Source: CAVUXJ01 sp963814975 (GTDB lineage: Bacteria > Acidobacteriota > Vicinamibacteria > Vicinamibacterales > CAVVIG01). Taken from it: 64,000 bases of DNA. The stretch's first letter is position 1, and the number at the start of each line of letters is the position of its first letter. Location of the stretch: assembly GCA_963814975.1 (NCBI GenBank), contig CAWFFB010000014.1, positions 62,001 through 126,000 of the forward strand, read 5' to 3'. Both the position numbers and the translations under genes were made by a program. A model generated the notes under the pieces. It was not told the DNA's origin and searched no databases. It worked only from the letters and a program-made list of their open reading frames with translations. This document shows positions 8,160-16,980 of this stretch, piece after piece.

Positions 8160-9505
8160 CGTGGGAGCGCCGCAGGGACGGGCAGATCCAGAAGGAGCTC
8201 CTTCTTCCCCTCGCCGACCTTCACGACGGTCCGCTCGCCGAGTCTGGCCGTGGTCGGATCGCGGACCCACATCACATATCGCCCCGGCACGAGCGTTTCC
8301 TGGGTCGGACTACTCAGCTGGGGAAACAGGTCGGGGCTGGCGTTGGCGACCACTTCGAACACGCGAGGCATGTAGAACACCTGCCAGCTCTTGATCTCGT
8401 CGCTGCCCTGCACGGTCCGGACCCGAACCGTGACGGACCCTCCGAGCTTTCCGCCGCTTCGGGTGCAGTGTTCCAGCTTGATTTCGAGATCTTCAGCAAT
8501 GGACTGCAGCGTCGCGGCCAGCGTCTCGACGCCGCCGCCCCTGAGCGCAGCTTCCAGTGCCGCTACGTCGCCGGAGAGGTTCACTCGATAGTCCTCGGGA
8601 GAATCGGCAGGCCATTTTGCGGCCAATGCCTGCAGCTGCGACAGCACGGTATTCGCACGGCGCTGGGCCTCACGCACCGATGGCGACGCCGGAGGAACCC
8701 GCGACAACACCCCCTCGAGCGCATTCAAGCTCGCTTTCACCTGGGGCGCCTGGACTGTTGGCGCGGCCGGACGGAGCAGTTCGCGCGAGACTCCACGATC
8801 GATCAGAAACGCCGCGACGTACCTGCCGGTCACAGACGAAGCCTCGGCCCAGTCGAAGACGCTACGGCCCTGCGCGTCGCGAACGGTCGCGTCGGCGCCC
8901 CTGGAAAGCAGAGCTTGAAGCATGCCCAGGTCTCCGTTGCGGGACGCGATCATCAGCGCCGTCGCGCCTGCCTCGTCGGTGACGTTGACCGGGGCGCCGA
9001 GCGAGAGCAGCTGCCGCACGATCGTGTCGTTGCCTTCGCCCGCGGCTTTGAGCAGCCTCGCGCCGAGCGCTTCGGACTGCTCGAGCAGCGCGACGACACT
9101 GGAATACCCGCGTTCGAGCGCGAGCTGTCGCGCTCGAGCACCGACTCTGGCCGCGCCGACGTCCGCTCCTCGGAGCAGCAACGTCCGCACAACCTCTGTA
9201 AACCCGTTGCCAGACGCGAGCATGAGCGCCGTCGTACCGTCATTTGCCCGTCTGTCGACAGCCGCACCGTTGTCGAGCAACTGACGCACCATCTCCACGC
9301 TTCCGGTCGCCGCCGCCCACATGAGCGGAGTGAAGCCGCGCCAGTCGGTGGTATTGACGTGAGCGCCTTTGGCGAGCAGATCATTGGTACGGGCGAGCTC
9401 GCCGAGTTTCGCCGATTCGAGCAGCGCGGTGTTGACGTCGATCTGGGCCGGCGCGCTCGTCGGCTGGCCAAACAGGAGAGCGATGAGGAGCGGCAGAACG
9501 GTCAT
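8156..9505 (-). CDS. Secreted ankyrin-repeat protein
   Basis: A 449-residue protein with a signal peptide (MTVLPLLIALLFGQPTSAPAQ), then about six ankyrin repeats up to residue 240 with textbook pieces such as GFTPLMWAAATGSVEMVRQLLDNGA, GTTALMLASGNGFTEVVRTLLL and GATALMIASRNGDLGMLQALLSRGA. The C-terminal half is of no recognised family: a helical segment (about 250-330) and a beta-rich end holding KSWQVFYMP and PGRYVMWVRDP. It is exported, so the ankyrin array works in the periplasm. I chose the ATG at 9505 because it starts the signal peptide. The stop overlaps the ATG of the membrane TIR gene. Confidence 0.85.
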   Translation of the reverse strand: MTVLPLLIALLFGQPTSAPAQIDVNTALLESAKLGELARTNDLLAKGAHVNTTDWRGFTPLMWAAATGSVEMVRQLLDNGAAVDRRANDGTTALMLASGNGFTEVVRTLLLRGADVGAARVGARARQLALERGYSSVVALLEQSEALGARLLKAAGEGNDTIVRQLLSLGAPVNVTDEAGATALMIASRNGDLGMLQALLSRGADATVRDAQGRSVFDWAEASSVTGRYVAAFLIDRGVSRELLRPAAPTVQAPQVKASLNALEGVLSRVPPASPSVREAQRRANTVLSQLQALAAKWPADSPEDYRVNLSGDVAALEAALRGGGVETLAATLQSIAEDLEIKLEHCTRSGGKLGGSVTVRVRTVQGSDEIKSWQVFYMPRVFEVVANASPDLFPQLSSPTQETLVPGRYVMWVRDPTTARLGERTVVKVGEGKKELLLDLPVPAALPR

Positions 9506-9640
9506 GGCGTCAGGGCGATGAGCTTGCCCTGTTGTTGCCCTTAGGATGCAACAAAAAGCCGTCAAACGGACGCAAAAGCGCTGAGCGACTCGGAAGGAAG
9601 AACCGCCGGATTCTACCGGGGGTGGCGCCGTTGGGCAATC

Positions 9641-9667
9641 TCAGCCACCGGCGGAAATGGTGGCTGA
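9641..9667. terminator. Strong hairpin, possible bidirectional terminator
   Basis: A perfect 9-bp stem (TCAGCCACC with GGTGGCTGA) closes a 9-nt loop. It lies between the CPBP gene end and the ankyrin gene start, both on the minus strand. There is no T-tract, so intrinsic termination is uncertain. The rest of the 271-bp gap (9506-9776) shows nothing else. Confidence 0.35.
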
Positions 9668-9776
9668 CGTCGCTTTCACGCCGGTGAACCGGAGGGTTGC
9701 CTATTGAAACCAAACTGATGAGTTAACCTAAGCTGAATCAATGTGTTGCGGTTCGCGTGGATCGATGGGGAGGCTC

Positions 9777-10625
9777 TCAGCCGTTCATGGACGCGTCGGG
9801 AGTTTTGACAGCGAAGACCAGCAGCGGGACCAGCGCACTCGCGGCCATCCAGGCGAGTGCGAACGATGCGTCTCCGTGCGAAAAGACCAGGACCTTCACC
9901 GTGGCCTGAATCACGAAATGCAAGAGGGCAGGAGCCCAGATCGTGTTTCCTCCCAGTTCGTAGAGATACGCCAGCGGGAAGCTGATGACGATCGCGAGGA
10001 GAAGGGACGCCAGGGCGATCGGCCAGGGCATCGAGAAAAACAGCACCAGGTGAACGCTTAGGAAGGGCACCATCGACACGGCGGCGGCTCGCGAGAACGT
10101 CCTGCCTGCTCGCACGTGGCCGAAGAGATAGCCTCGAAAGAGCGCCTCTTCGGCGATGCCTGCCTGCGCGAACAGGCCCGGCAGAAGCGAGAGCCACCCG
10201 GGGTAAAGAGTTGGCGTCATCCCTTTCGCTCGCACGAACAGAAGGGCGAGCATCAACAGGAGGGACCCGGCGCCGCTCGCGACGAGCACGCCCGTTGTGC
10301 GCGGCGGTCCGAGGCCAAGGTGCCGGATCGTTGCCCCGTGCTGCCGACGCAGCAGAAACAACTCGGTTGCAGCGGTCGCTGCCACGACCAGCGTGCCGAT
10401 GAGAATGCCCCGCTGCCCGCGATCGCTTCCGAGAATCGTCGCCGACCCATGAAAGAGGCCGAAGACCAGGAAGAGGCCCACCACCAGACGAAACCAGTCG
10501 GCTCTTCCCTCAATTCTGGCCGACGCCGGCTCTGACGATGAAGCGTGCGTTGATGGCGACGAAATGTCCCAACCTGACTGCCACACCTTGAGTCTCCGCC
10601 GCCTGAACACATCGGAACCAGACAT
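9777..10625 (-). CDS. CPBP-family intramembrane metalloprotease
   Basis: About 282 residues with seven to eight predicted membrane helices and the CPBP/Abi (PF02517) motifs: EEALFRGYL with the paired glutamates and arginine, HLVLFF in the second conserved helix, and the WAPALLHFVIQA motif near the end. The family contains CAAX prenyl endopeptidases and bacteriocin-immunity-like proteins; the bacterial substrate here is unknown. I prefer the ATG at 10625 (MSGSDVFRRRR); an upstream start at 10673 would add 16 unremarkable residues. It has no operon partner. Confidence 0.85.
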   Translation of the reverse strand: MSGSDVFRRRRLKVWQSGWDISSPSTHASSSEPASARIEGRADWFRLVVGLFLVFGLFHGSATILGSDRGQRGILIGTLVVAATAATELFLLRRQHGATIRHLGLGPPRTTGVLVASGAGSLLLMLALLFVRAKGMTPTLYPGWLSLLPGLFAQAGIAEEALFRGYLFGHVRAGRTFSRAAAVSMVPFLSVHLVLFFSMPWPIALASLLLAIVISFPLAYLYELGGNTIWAPALLHFVIQATVKVLVFSHGDASFALAWMAASALVPLLVFAVKTPDASMNG

Positions 10626-10673
10626 GTTGCTCCCGCCCATACTGGCTGGGGCGACATACAAGGCGAGGAACAC

Positions 10674-11118
10674 CGCCGAGAACTGCGTTCCCAGCGGGTT
10701 TCGAGCGTCAGGGTCTCAATACGTGCGGACAGTCTATCAGGTGCGTTTCGACCGTAGGCAAGGCGGAAGCTGTTTCATTCGATGCGCATCTCGTTCACTC
10801 CCTCTTTCAGGAATTCCAGGTTGGCTTTCTGCAGCCTCGGATCGACACAGACCCTTCTGGTTCGGCTGGCGATTGTGACACCCGCCGTGACGAGTCTGAT
10901 GTTTGGTATGCCTGGGTACGATTCGCTGCGCGTCGAAGACAAGCGGCTGGCGAAGATGGGATAGAAGTCCGGCCCACCATCGTTCGGCTTATTGAGTCCG
11001 GCAGGACTGGTGCGCCTGCTGTCGTCAGTCGCAGCCGGAGCTTGGCGAACGGGTCGCTCAGAGTGATGGTTTGCAGGGCTCGCGCGCCTCCCACCGGCCG
11101 CGTGGCATGATCCGGCTG
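10674..11118. other. Intergenic region without a convincing gene
   Basis: This 445-bp stretch separates the CPBP gene from mutM. A minus-strand reading around 10775-11000 gives a fairly protein-like tail but no recognisable motif, start or ribosome site, and I do not call it. No repeat or RNA gene is seen. Confidence 0.4.
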
Positions 11119-11952
11119 ATGCCAGAATTACCGGAGGTCGAGGCGGTCCGCCGGCGGCTTCAACCAGCGATGCGCGGCGCACGGATCGAGCGCGTGCTGC
11201 TGAGACGCAAGAACCTGCGCCGGCCGTTTCCACGGGCGTTTGCGGCGCGACTCGAAGGCTGCCGGATCCGCTCGGTCGCTCGCCGCGGCAAGTATCTGCT
11301 GGTGGCGCTCGACTCCGGCGACACGCTGGTGATGCACCTCGGCATGTCGGGCTCGTTCCGGATCACCCCTGGCCCGCAACGCCGGACCTCGACCGCGACC
11401 GCCACCCGCGACCGCCACGATCATGTCGTGTTCACGCTGTCGAATGGTGTTACCGTCACATACAACGATCCGCGGCGTTTCGGCGTGATGGACTTGCTCG
11501 GCGATGGCCGTGCCTCCCCTCACCGGGCGCTCGCAGCGATGGGGCCGGAACCGCTCGGGGCGTTCTTCAGCGCCGCGACACTGGCGCCGGCGCTGACCGG
11601 CAAGCGCATCGCTCTGAAGGTGGCGTTGCTCGATCAGCGTGTCGTCGCCGGGTTGGGCAACATCTATGCGAGCGAAGCGCTGCACCGCGCCGGCCTGTCG
11701 CCGTTGCGGCGATCGTCGACGCTCGCGACGTCAGCGGGACGTCCGACCCCGGGGTCGGTCCGGCTGGCGGCGGCGATCAAAGCCGTTCTGCGGGAGGCGA
11801 TCGCACGCAGGGAACGACCGTATCGCGCCGGCCGCTTCCTCGTCTACGAGCGCGAGGGCGAGCCGTGCCCAACCTCTGGCTGCCGTGGGACGATCCGCCG
11901 AATCTCGCAGGCCGGCCGATCGACTTTCTACTGCCCGGCGTGTCAGCGCTGA
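11119..11952 (+). CDS. mutM: Formamidopyrimidine-DNA glycosylase
   Basis: The 277-residue protein begins MPELPEVEAVRRRL, so the catalytic Pro2 and Glu3 of Fpg are in place. The DNA-intercalation and phosphate-binding motif RRGKYLL (catalytic-loop lysine), the LDQRVVAGLGNIYASEAL helix-two-turn-helix, and the terminal zinc finger C-X4-C-X16-C-X2-C are all present. It excises 8-oxoguanine and formamidopyrimidines from DNA in the cytoplasm. The start is fixed because mature Fpg needs the N-terminal proline. It is a single-gene unit on the plus strand. Confidence 0.95.
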   Translation: MPELPEVEAVRRRLQPAMRGARIERVLLRRKNLRRPFPRAFAARLEGCRIRSVARRGKYLLVALDSGDTLVMHLGMSGSFRITPGPQRRTSTATATRDRHDHVVFTLSNGVTVTYNDPRRFGVMDLLGDGRASPHRALAAMGPEPLGAFFSAATLAPALTGKRIALKVALLDQRVVAGLGNIYASEALHRAGLSPLRRSSTLATSAGRPTPGSVRLAAAIKAVLREAIARRERPYRAGRFLVYEREGEPCPTSGCRGTIRRISQAGRSTFYCPACQR

Positions 11953-12099
11953 TCGTCGGGTATTGCTCGACGGAGCAAATCCGTCACTGGGGAAAGCCGT
12001 TGGAGGGTGTCGAATCCAGCCTGAGTCATCCAACTCGCACGGATCTGCGGGCGTGCGCACAACGGCGAGACGCACTCGTATTTCACCGGCGCGCCTCAG

Positions 12100-12534
12100 C
12101 TAACGAACCACCTCCAAGGTGATCGTCGAGTCGCGGAGGTTCACGGCCAATTCAGGCACCTTGATCTTTATCGACATCGGAATGTCCAGCGATGACACTG
12201 ACGCTCCGGTGTCTCGGCGCTGCAGATCGAGCCTGATGTTCTGGCCGGTCAGCTGAACGCCATCTGGAACGACTGTCGCGTGCACCTCGCCAACGAGTTC
12301 AGGCCGGTAGCGCTGAAAAAGGTCCTGCAGCAAGGTCGTGACGAATTCCCGAAACGTCGCGGACTGCTCGTCGACGATATCCTTGACGAGTTGGTTGGCG
12401 AACGCGGACACTCTGGGACCATAGTCGGTCAGGGTTTTGTCGCGAAAGCCGTCGGCAAAGGTCTCAATTCTCGGCACGATTGTGTTCGTGACATCCCTAC
12501 CGAGCGCGTCGATAAATCCATTCACGTCGGACAT
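12100..12534 (-). CDS. Hypothetical protein, partner of the adjacent small protein
   Basis: A 144-residue protein I do not recognise. The first 80 residues are predicted amphipathic helices (GFIDALGRDVTNTIVPRIETF, VSAFANQLVKDIVDE, FVTTLLQDLFQRYRP); the last 60 are beta-rich (VHATVVPDGVQLTGQNIRLDL and IPMSIKIKVPELAVNLRD). No signal peptide or membrane helix is evident. The beta part looks like the whole of the adjacent upstream 75-residue protein, suggesting a shared domain. A GAGGTGA site precedes its ATG. It is the second gene of a two-gene unit with a 61-bp gap. Confidence 0.7.
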   Translation of the reverse strand: MSDVNGFIDALGRDVTNTIVPRIETFADGFRDKTLTDYGPRVSAFANQLVKDIVDEQSATFREFVTTLLQDLFQRYRPELVGEVHATVVPDGVQLTGQNIRLDLQRRDTGASVSSLDIPMSIKIKVPELAVNLRDSTITLEVVR

Positions 12535-12595
12535 CGCTGATCACCTCGTCGACAACGCTCTGCTCGATCGAACCACGTCCAGAGCATCCCCAGGG

Positions 12596-12823
12596 TCACG
12601 GAATCTCAGGCAGCGGAATCACGATATCTCCAACCTTCAGTTCCGCGACAATCGGGACGTTGATCTTCAGAACAGCCCTGTTCTTCTTCCGGTCCCGAAG
12701 TGTGGAGACGACAGTTCCTTTGACCGTGATGCCACCGTCGACCAGCGCGACGGTGAGGGCGCCGTTCAGCGTGACCGTATTTCGTTCCACGACACTTTCA
12801 ATCAGCTCATCGACGAGGGACAT
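12596..12823 (-). CDS. Small beta-rich hypothetical protein
   Basis: The 75-residue product starts MSLVDELIESVVERN and continues as alternating beta strands (LTVALVDGGITVKGTVVSTL, VLKINVPIVAELKVGDIVIPLPEIP). The ATG at 12823 is chosen because a strong GAGGAGG lies 7 nt upstream. The strand pattern DG-G-(V/T)-x-G followed by IxVPI resembles the C-terminal domain of the next gene's product (DGVQLTG and LDIPMSIKIKVPEL). The pair may form a complex or coat-like assembly, which is inference. No known family is recognised. Confidence 0.7.
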   Translation of the reverse strand: MSLVDELIESVVERNTVTLNGALTVALVDGGITVKGTVVSTLRDRKKNRAVLKINVPIVAELKVGDIVIPLPEIP

Positions 12824-13146
12824 GCGCAATCCTCCTCAAGGAATGGCGAACCGTACTACGTTCGTCAATGAATGTGCAGAAAATGTGATCGGAAGAGTGC
12901 ACCATCCAGGTTGCTCCTGAGTAATCGACGCCTGGTGTGAAAGACGATGCCCTTCAGCGCCAGAGTCCCCTGAACGTTGCTGAGAGATCCTTGGAAGCCG
13001 CGGACGCGGCCTGCCTGCGAGTCCGCCAGGATCCGCATGTGAAGCAGTCGGACGGCGAATGCGTAGAATAGGGCGTCGTGCCGGCGTGGAGCGGCCGACG
13101 AAGCCGCCTGCGAGCGTTGGCTTCGGGTCGAGGGCAGGAAACGAAC
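12824..13146. other. Intergenic region between divergent genes
   Basis: About 320 bp between the small-protein unit and the exported methyltransferase. It should hold both promoters, but I see no clear consensus hexamers, hairpins or repeats. Confidence 0.35.
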
Positions 13147-13842
13147 ATGTTCCAGACATTCCGACCGGGTAATCGGCGGCGCGTCGTCGCGGCGGCCGTC
13201 GTTGTGGCTGCGACCGCGGCGACGGCCTTCGCGCAGGCAGGGCAGCGTCATCCCGTGTCAGGACGCGTCATCGCCAACGTGATGGGCTATGAGGGTGCCG
13301 CGTGGCTCGAACGTCCGGAACGTGAACGCGAGGAAGCGCCCTCGAAAGCTATCGCTGCCCTCGAGATTGCACCAGGCCAGGTCGTGGCCGACGTCGGCGC
13401 CGGGTCCGGGTACTACACCGTGCGCCTGGCCGGACGCGTGGGTCCGTCCGGGAAGGTGTTCGCCATCGACATCCAGCCGGAAATGCTGACGCTCCTTCGG
13501 CAGCGCGTCGCGCGCGAACGACTCACGCAAGTCGAAGTCGCACAGGCTGCCGAGACCGATCCCCGGCTGCCCCAGAACCAGCTGGATCTCATCCTGATGG
13601 TGGACGTGTATCACGAGCTCGCACGCCCGCAGGAGATGCTTCGACAGCTGCGCACCGCACTCAAGCCGGACGGACGGCTGGTGCTCATCGAGTTTCGCAA
13701 GGAGAGCAGTTGGGTGCCCATCCGGGAAGAGCACAAGATGAGCATCAAGGAAGCGCGGATGGAGCTCGAAGCGGAAGGCTACCGCTTCGATCGCGTCATC
13801 GACGTGCTGCCGTGGCAGCACATCCTCGTGTTCCATCGGTGA
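13147..13842 (+). CDS. Exported class I methyltransferase-like protein
   Basis: A 231-residue protein with an N-terminal signal sequence (MFQTFRPGNRRRVVAAAVVVAATAATAFAQ, read as basic n-region, hydrophobic core and AxA-like cleavage). The mature part is a Rossmann SAM-binding domain: VVADVGAGSGYYTVRLA, VFAIDIQPEML, LILMVDVYHEL and LKPDGRLVLIEF. SAM is not known to be abundant in the periplasm, so either the leader is an anchor with the domain inside, or SAM is bound for another reason. Similar leader-bearing methyltransferases recur in Acidobacteria and Planctomycetes. The ATG at 13147 starts the leader. Confidence 0.82.
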   Translation: MFQTFRPGNRRRVVAAAVVVAATAATAFAQAGQRHPVSGRVIANVMGYEGAAWLERPEREREEAPSKAIAALEIAPGQVVADVGAGSGYYTVRLAGRVGPSGKVFAIDIQPEMLTLLRQRVARERLTQVEVAQAAETDPRLPQNQLDLILMVDVYHELARPQEMLRQLRTALKPDGRLVLIEFRKESSWVPIREEHKMSIKEARMELEAEGYRFDRVIDVLPWQHILVFHR

Positions 13843-13891
13843 GCGGGCGCCGCCGAAGTACAATGAATCCATTCTGAAGCCCACGCGTCGA

Positions 13892-14837
13892 TTGTTCAGC
13901 CGCCGCGCATTTCTCGGTGCTACCGCCGCCGCTGGGTTGGGCGGGCGTATCGCTGGCTTCCTCCTCGTGCTGGCCGGCGCGATTTGTCCGCGGACGGATG
14001 GCTGAGGTCGGCCGCGAGGTGCCGCCGGCCCGGCATACGCCCAATCCGAGCGTCTGGCCGGACAATGCCATTACGCTCGCGTGGCTCGGTCATGCGACCG
14101 TGCTCATCAACTTCTACGGCGTCCGCGTGCTCACGGACCCTGCGCTGTTTCCGCGGATTGGCGTGCATACCTGGATCGGCTCGATCGGGCCGCTTCGGCT
14201 CATGTCAAGTGCCCTCACTGCGCCTGACCTGCCCGAGATCGACCTGGTGCTAGTGTCCCATGCCCACTTCGATCACCTTGATACGCCATCGCTCGCCGCC
14301 CTTCCGGGGCTGCCAGCGGTTGTGATGGCGCGCCATACCTCGGACCTTCTGCCGCGCAGACGATGTGCGTCCGTGCGGGAATTACGCTGGGGCGAATCGG
14401 TTCGCATCGACACACCGCGTGGCGACCTGCGCGTGCGAGCCATTGAAGTGAAGCACTGGGGCGCCCGGCTGCGGCGCGACACGCATCGCGGCTACAACGG
14501 GTACGTTCTCGAGCGGGAGGGGCGCGCGCTCTTGTTCGGTGGCGACACCGCCGGGACGCCGCTGTTCACCTCGTACCGCCGGTATGGCCCGTACGACGCC
14601 GCGATCATGCCCATCGGGGCTTACGATCCCTACATCCACAATCACTGCACGCCGGAGCAGGCCGTTGCCATGGCGGATGCCGCCGGCGCGCGGCTGTTCG
14701 TGCCTGTCCACCATCAGTCCTTTCAGTTGAGCCGCGAACCGTTCCTCGAGCCAATCGAGAGAACGCTGGCGGCGCTGGCCGCGGAGCCGGAGCGACTGGC
14801 ACTGCAGGAGATCGGCGAGACCGTGCGCGTCTCGTGA
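13892..14837 (+). CDS. Tat-exported UlaG-like MBL-fold hydrolase, frameshifted near the N terminus
   Basis: The main frame (from 13917 or 13998) encodes an MBL-fold protein with VLVSHAHFDHLD, LFGGDTAGTPLF and FVPVHHQSF metal motifs, close to UlaG-type lactonases and NAPE-PLD-like hydrolases. Just upstream in another frame is a clear twin-arginine leader (FSRRAFLGATAAAGLGG) that runs into a stop about 30 residues later. One extra base between about 13920 and 13985 would join them. I therefore treat both as one gene and place the start at a TTG at 13892; a CTG at 13874 is also possible. If the break is real, the product would be cytoplasmic. Confidence 0.75.
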
Positions 14838-15278
14838 GCAACGGTTCGCGATACGGCATCGGCTTCCGTCGCCAATAGTTTGACGCCACAACCGCCGATG
14901 GGCCCCCCCGCCCGAGGCATCGCGCCTTTTGAGTTCGATCGCTGGCTCGTCGGGACGCGAATGCTCGAGTTCTTGTCTGCCACCTTGCTCGACCAGGCGT
15001 TCTCGTAACGCCTTCAGCCGCCAGCGTTTCAGGCGAGTCCGGGCGGAGTGGGCCTTCGGCGGACCACCGCCGGCCGCCGAGGCTGTGTAACGAATGACCG
15101 CCACGCGACACTATGACGAGACACCGCGCGGGTCGACGGTCCGCGCGGCACAAACACCCGCACTCCTGTTCGGATTTCGATGTAACGGCGTTGAAGCACG
15201 TAGTCGCCACTTTCGGCGCGGGACACGTTTTGAACGGGCCGCCATCTACGATCTACATCCGCTGGGAGCCGGACACTT
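14838..15278. other. Intergenic region, no gene recognised
   Basis: A 441-bp gap before the PhnD-like gene. It has a short 6-bp-stem GC hairpin (15057-15072) and a run of seven C near 14905. Readings on either strand are arginine-rich and look like non-coding shadows. It probably contains the promoter for the binding-protein/TIR-PAP2 unit. Confidence 0.4.
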
Positions 15279-16979
15279 ATGCCAGCTCGGCGCGCAATTC
15301 ACCGGATCGCGTTCGCCATTGTGGCGCTCACCTTTGTCACAGCCGCCCCGCGAGCGGCCGCGGAGAACATCGCGTTCGTCACCGTTGCGCTCGACGATGA
15401 AACCCGCGCGGCCGACAAGAGGCTCCGGAACTACCTGCACGACAAAACCCATCTTCAATTCGATCCGATAGAAATGGAATACGCCGCCGCGATCCAGCGC
15501 CTCGCCGGCTGGAAACGCGGCAGCCAGCCGTACGTGGCCCGGATGACACCCTACGCCTACGTCGCGGCGGAAATGCTCGGAGCCAACTTCGAGATTCTCG
15601 GGACCTACAACAGCAGGGCCACAGGGGTCACGACCTACCATTCGTATTTCGTCGTGAACAAGAAGCACTTCAGCCGCCCGAACCCTGGATTGGGCGAACT
15701 CCTGGCCTTCCTCCGGACCAGGCAGGCCAGGTTCATCTACCACGACAGGTTCAGCACCTCGAGCTATTTCCTGCCGGCCCTGTATTTTCGCAGTCAACGT
15801 GTTTTCACGACGAGCGAGGCGACGGATTCGAGCGAAGGCATCACCTCCATCCAGGTCACCAAACATACGGGCACGAGCAGCGATCTGGTGGCGCAAGTCG
15901 CGAGCGGAAACGCCGACCTGGCAGCGGTGTGGGACGGCACCAGACAAAGGGTCAGCGACGCACGCCTTGATGGCCAGGTCTATTTCATCCAGCTGCCGGA
16001 CCCGATCCCCAACGATCTCCTGGTCTCCTCGCGGTGGATCGATCCGGCCCACGCCAATCAGCTCCGTGAAGCCATCCGCTCGATGAACCGCACCGGCTCC
16101 GGAGAGATCAATACGGGTGACTACCGGTGGTGGGAGGAATTCAGGAAAGCCGACGCCGCGCGGTTGGCGCTCGCCAATCTGCGCCGCATCGCAGCGGAGC
16201 ACCCCGCTCCGGTGACGGTGCAGGTGGAGGCCGCGCCGGCCGGCAGGAATTCGTCACGCCTGGATGACTACGTCGAAGCGGCGCAGCAGGCGGTCCGGCT
16301 TTCCGGCTCGGAGTTCGTCCTCTACGACGAGGACGCGTACGTACACAAGGACGTGACGTGGACACTCGCGCTGATTCACGACGGCGCGGTGGACCTGAAG
16401 GTGGTGATTGCGGGCTCCGAAGTCGCGCCCCAGCAATTCCAGATCAGTTTTACGGACTTGTCCGATCTGACGAAACGGATCGGCGGGTTGATTCACTCAC
16501 GGATGCACCGTATTCGGTACGTCTGGCCCTACGATGAAAAATCCCCGACGGTCATCCGCGACGTCTCTTTCTCCGTTCCCGTTGGAACCACGCTCGAGGC
16601 GCGAAAAATCACCTGGCTGAACCCCGGGCGAAATGCCTTTCGAGAGGGCGACCGGTTCGACGTCCAGGTGAAGAACGCCGACTTCTTCAGGTTCTCTCTC
16701 GACGACACCCGGTTTCCCAAGGCACCTGGCGGGGCGGGCTGGGCGTACGACCCGATGAGCAATACCGCCTTTCGAGTCGTGCTGGTGCGACCCGCAGTGG
16801 AACCGTTCCTGATGCAGGCGCTGACCGTGGTCTTCATTCTGCTCCTGGCGAGCGCGGCCATCGCCTGCGTCATCGATCTGCGCCGTCACGAGAAGCGGGC
16901 AGCGAGACCCGAATGGCGCCGCCCGGTGCAGCCGGTCGGGCTCCAGCCTCCCGAGCTGCACGGCCCCGGAGTCGCGTGA
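15279..16979 (+). CDS. PhnD-like periplasmic binding protein with extra domain and C-terminal membrane anchor
   Basis: The 566-residue protein has a signal peptide (about 1-28), then a PhnD-type substrate-binding domain to about residue 290 (LRNYLHDKTHLQFDP, YVARMTPYAYVAAEMLG, YHSYFVVNKKHF, GNADLAAVWDGT, PNDLLVSSRW). Residues about 300-500 form an additional domain I cannot name, with FVLYDEDAYVHKDVTWTLALI. A single hydrophobic helix (about 510-532) and a basic tail end the protein. The binding domain therefore sits outside and is fixed to the membrane, unlike soluble PhnD. No ABC permease or ATPase is nearby. The TIR-PAP2 gene starts one base after its stop, so the two are co-translated. Confidence 0.85.
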   Translation: MPARRAIHRIAFAIVALTFVTAAPRAAAENIAFVTVALDDETRAADKRLRNYLHDKTHLQFDPIEMEYAAAIQRLAGWKRGSQPYVARMTPYAYVAAEMLGANFEILGTYNSRATGVTTYHSYFVVNKKHFSRPNPGLGELLAFLRTRQARFIYHDRFSTSSYFLPALYFRSQRVFTTSEATDSSEGITSIQVTKHTGTSSDLVAQVASGNADLAAVWDGTRQRVSDARLDGQVYFIQLPDPIPNDLLVSSRWIDPAHANQLREAIRSMNRTGSGEINTGDYRWWEEFRKADAARLALANLRRIAAEHPAPVTVQVEAAPAGRNSSRLDDYVEAAQQAVRLSGSEFVLYDEDAYVHKDVTWTLALIHDGAVDLKVVIAGSEVAPQQFQISFTDLSDLTKRIGGLIHSRMHRIRYVWPYDEKSPTVIRDVSFSVPVGTTLEARKITWLNPGRNAFREGDRFDVQVKNADFFRFSLDDTRFPKAPGGAGWAYDPMSNTAFRVVLVRPAVEPFLMQALTVVFILLLASAAIACVIDLRRHEKRAARPEWRRPVQPVGLQPPELHGPGVA

Positions 16980-16980
16980 G

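Noticed and set aside
10775..11010. Minus-strand protein-like reading between CPBP and mutM genes
   Set aside because: No start with ribosome site, no motif, and it overlaps the mutM 5' region in longer versions.
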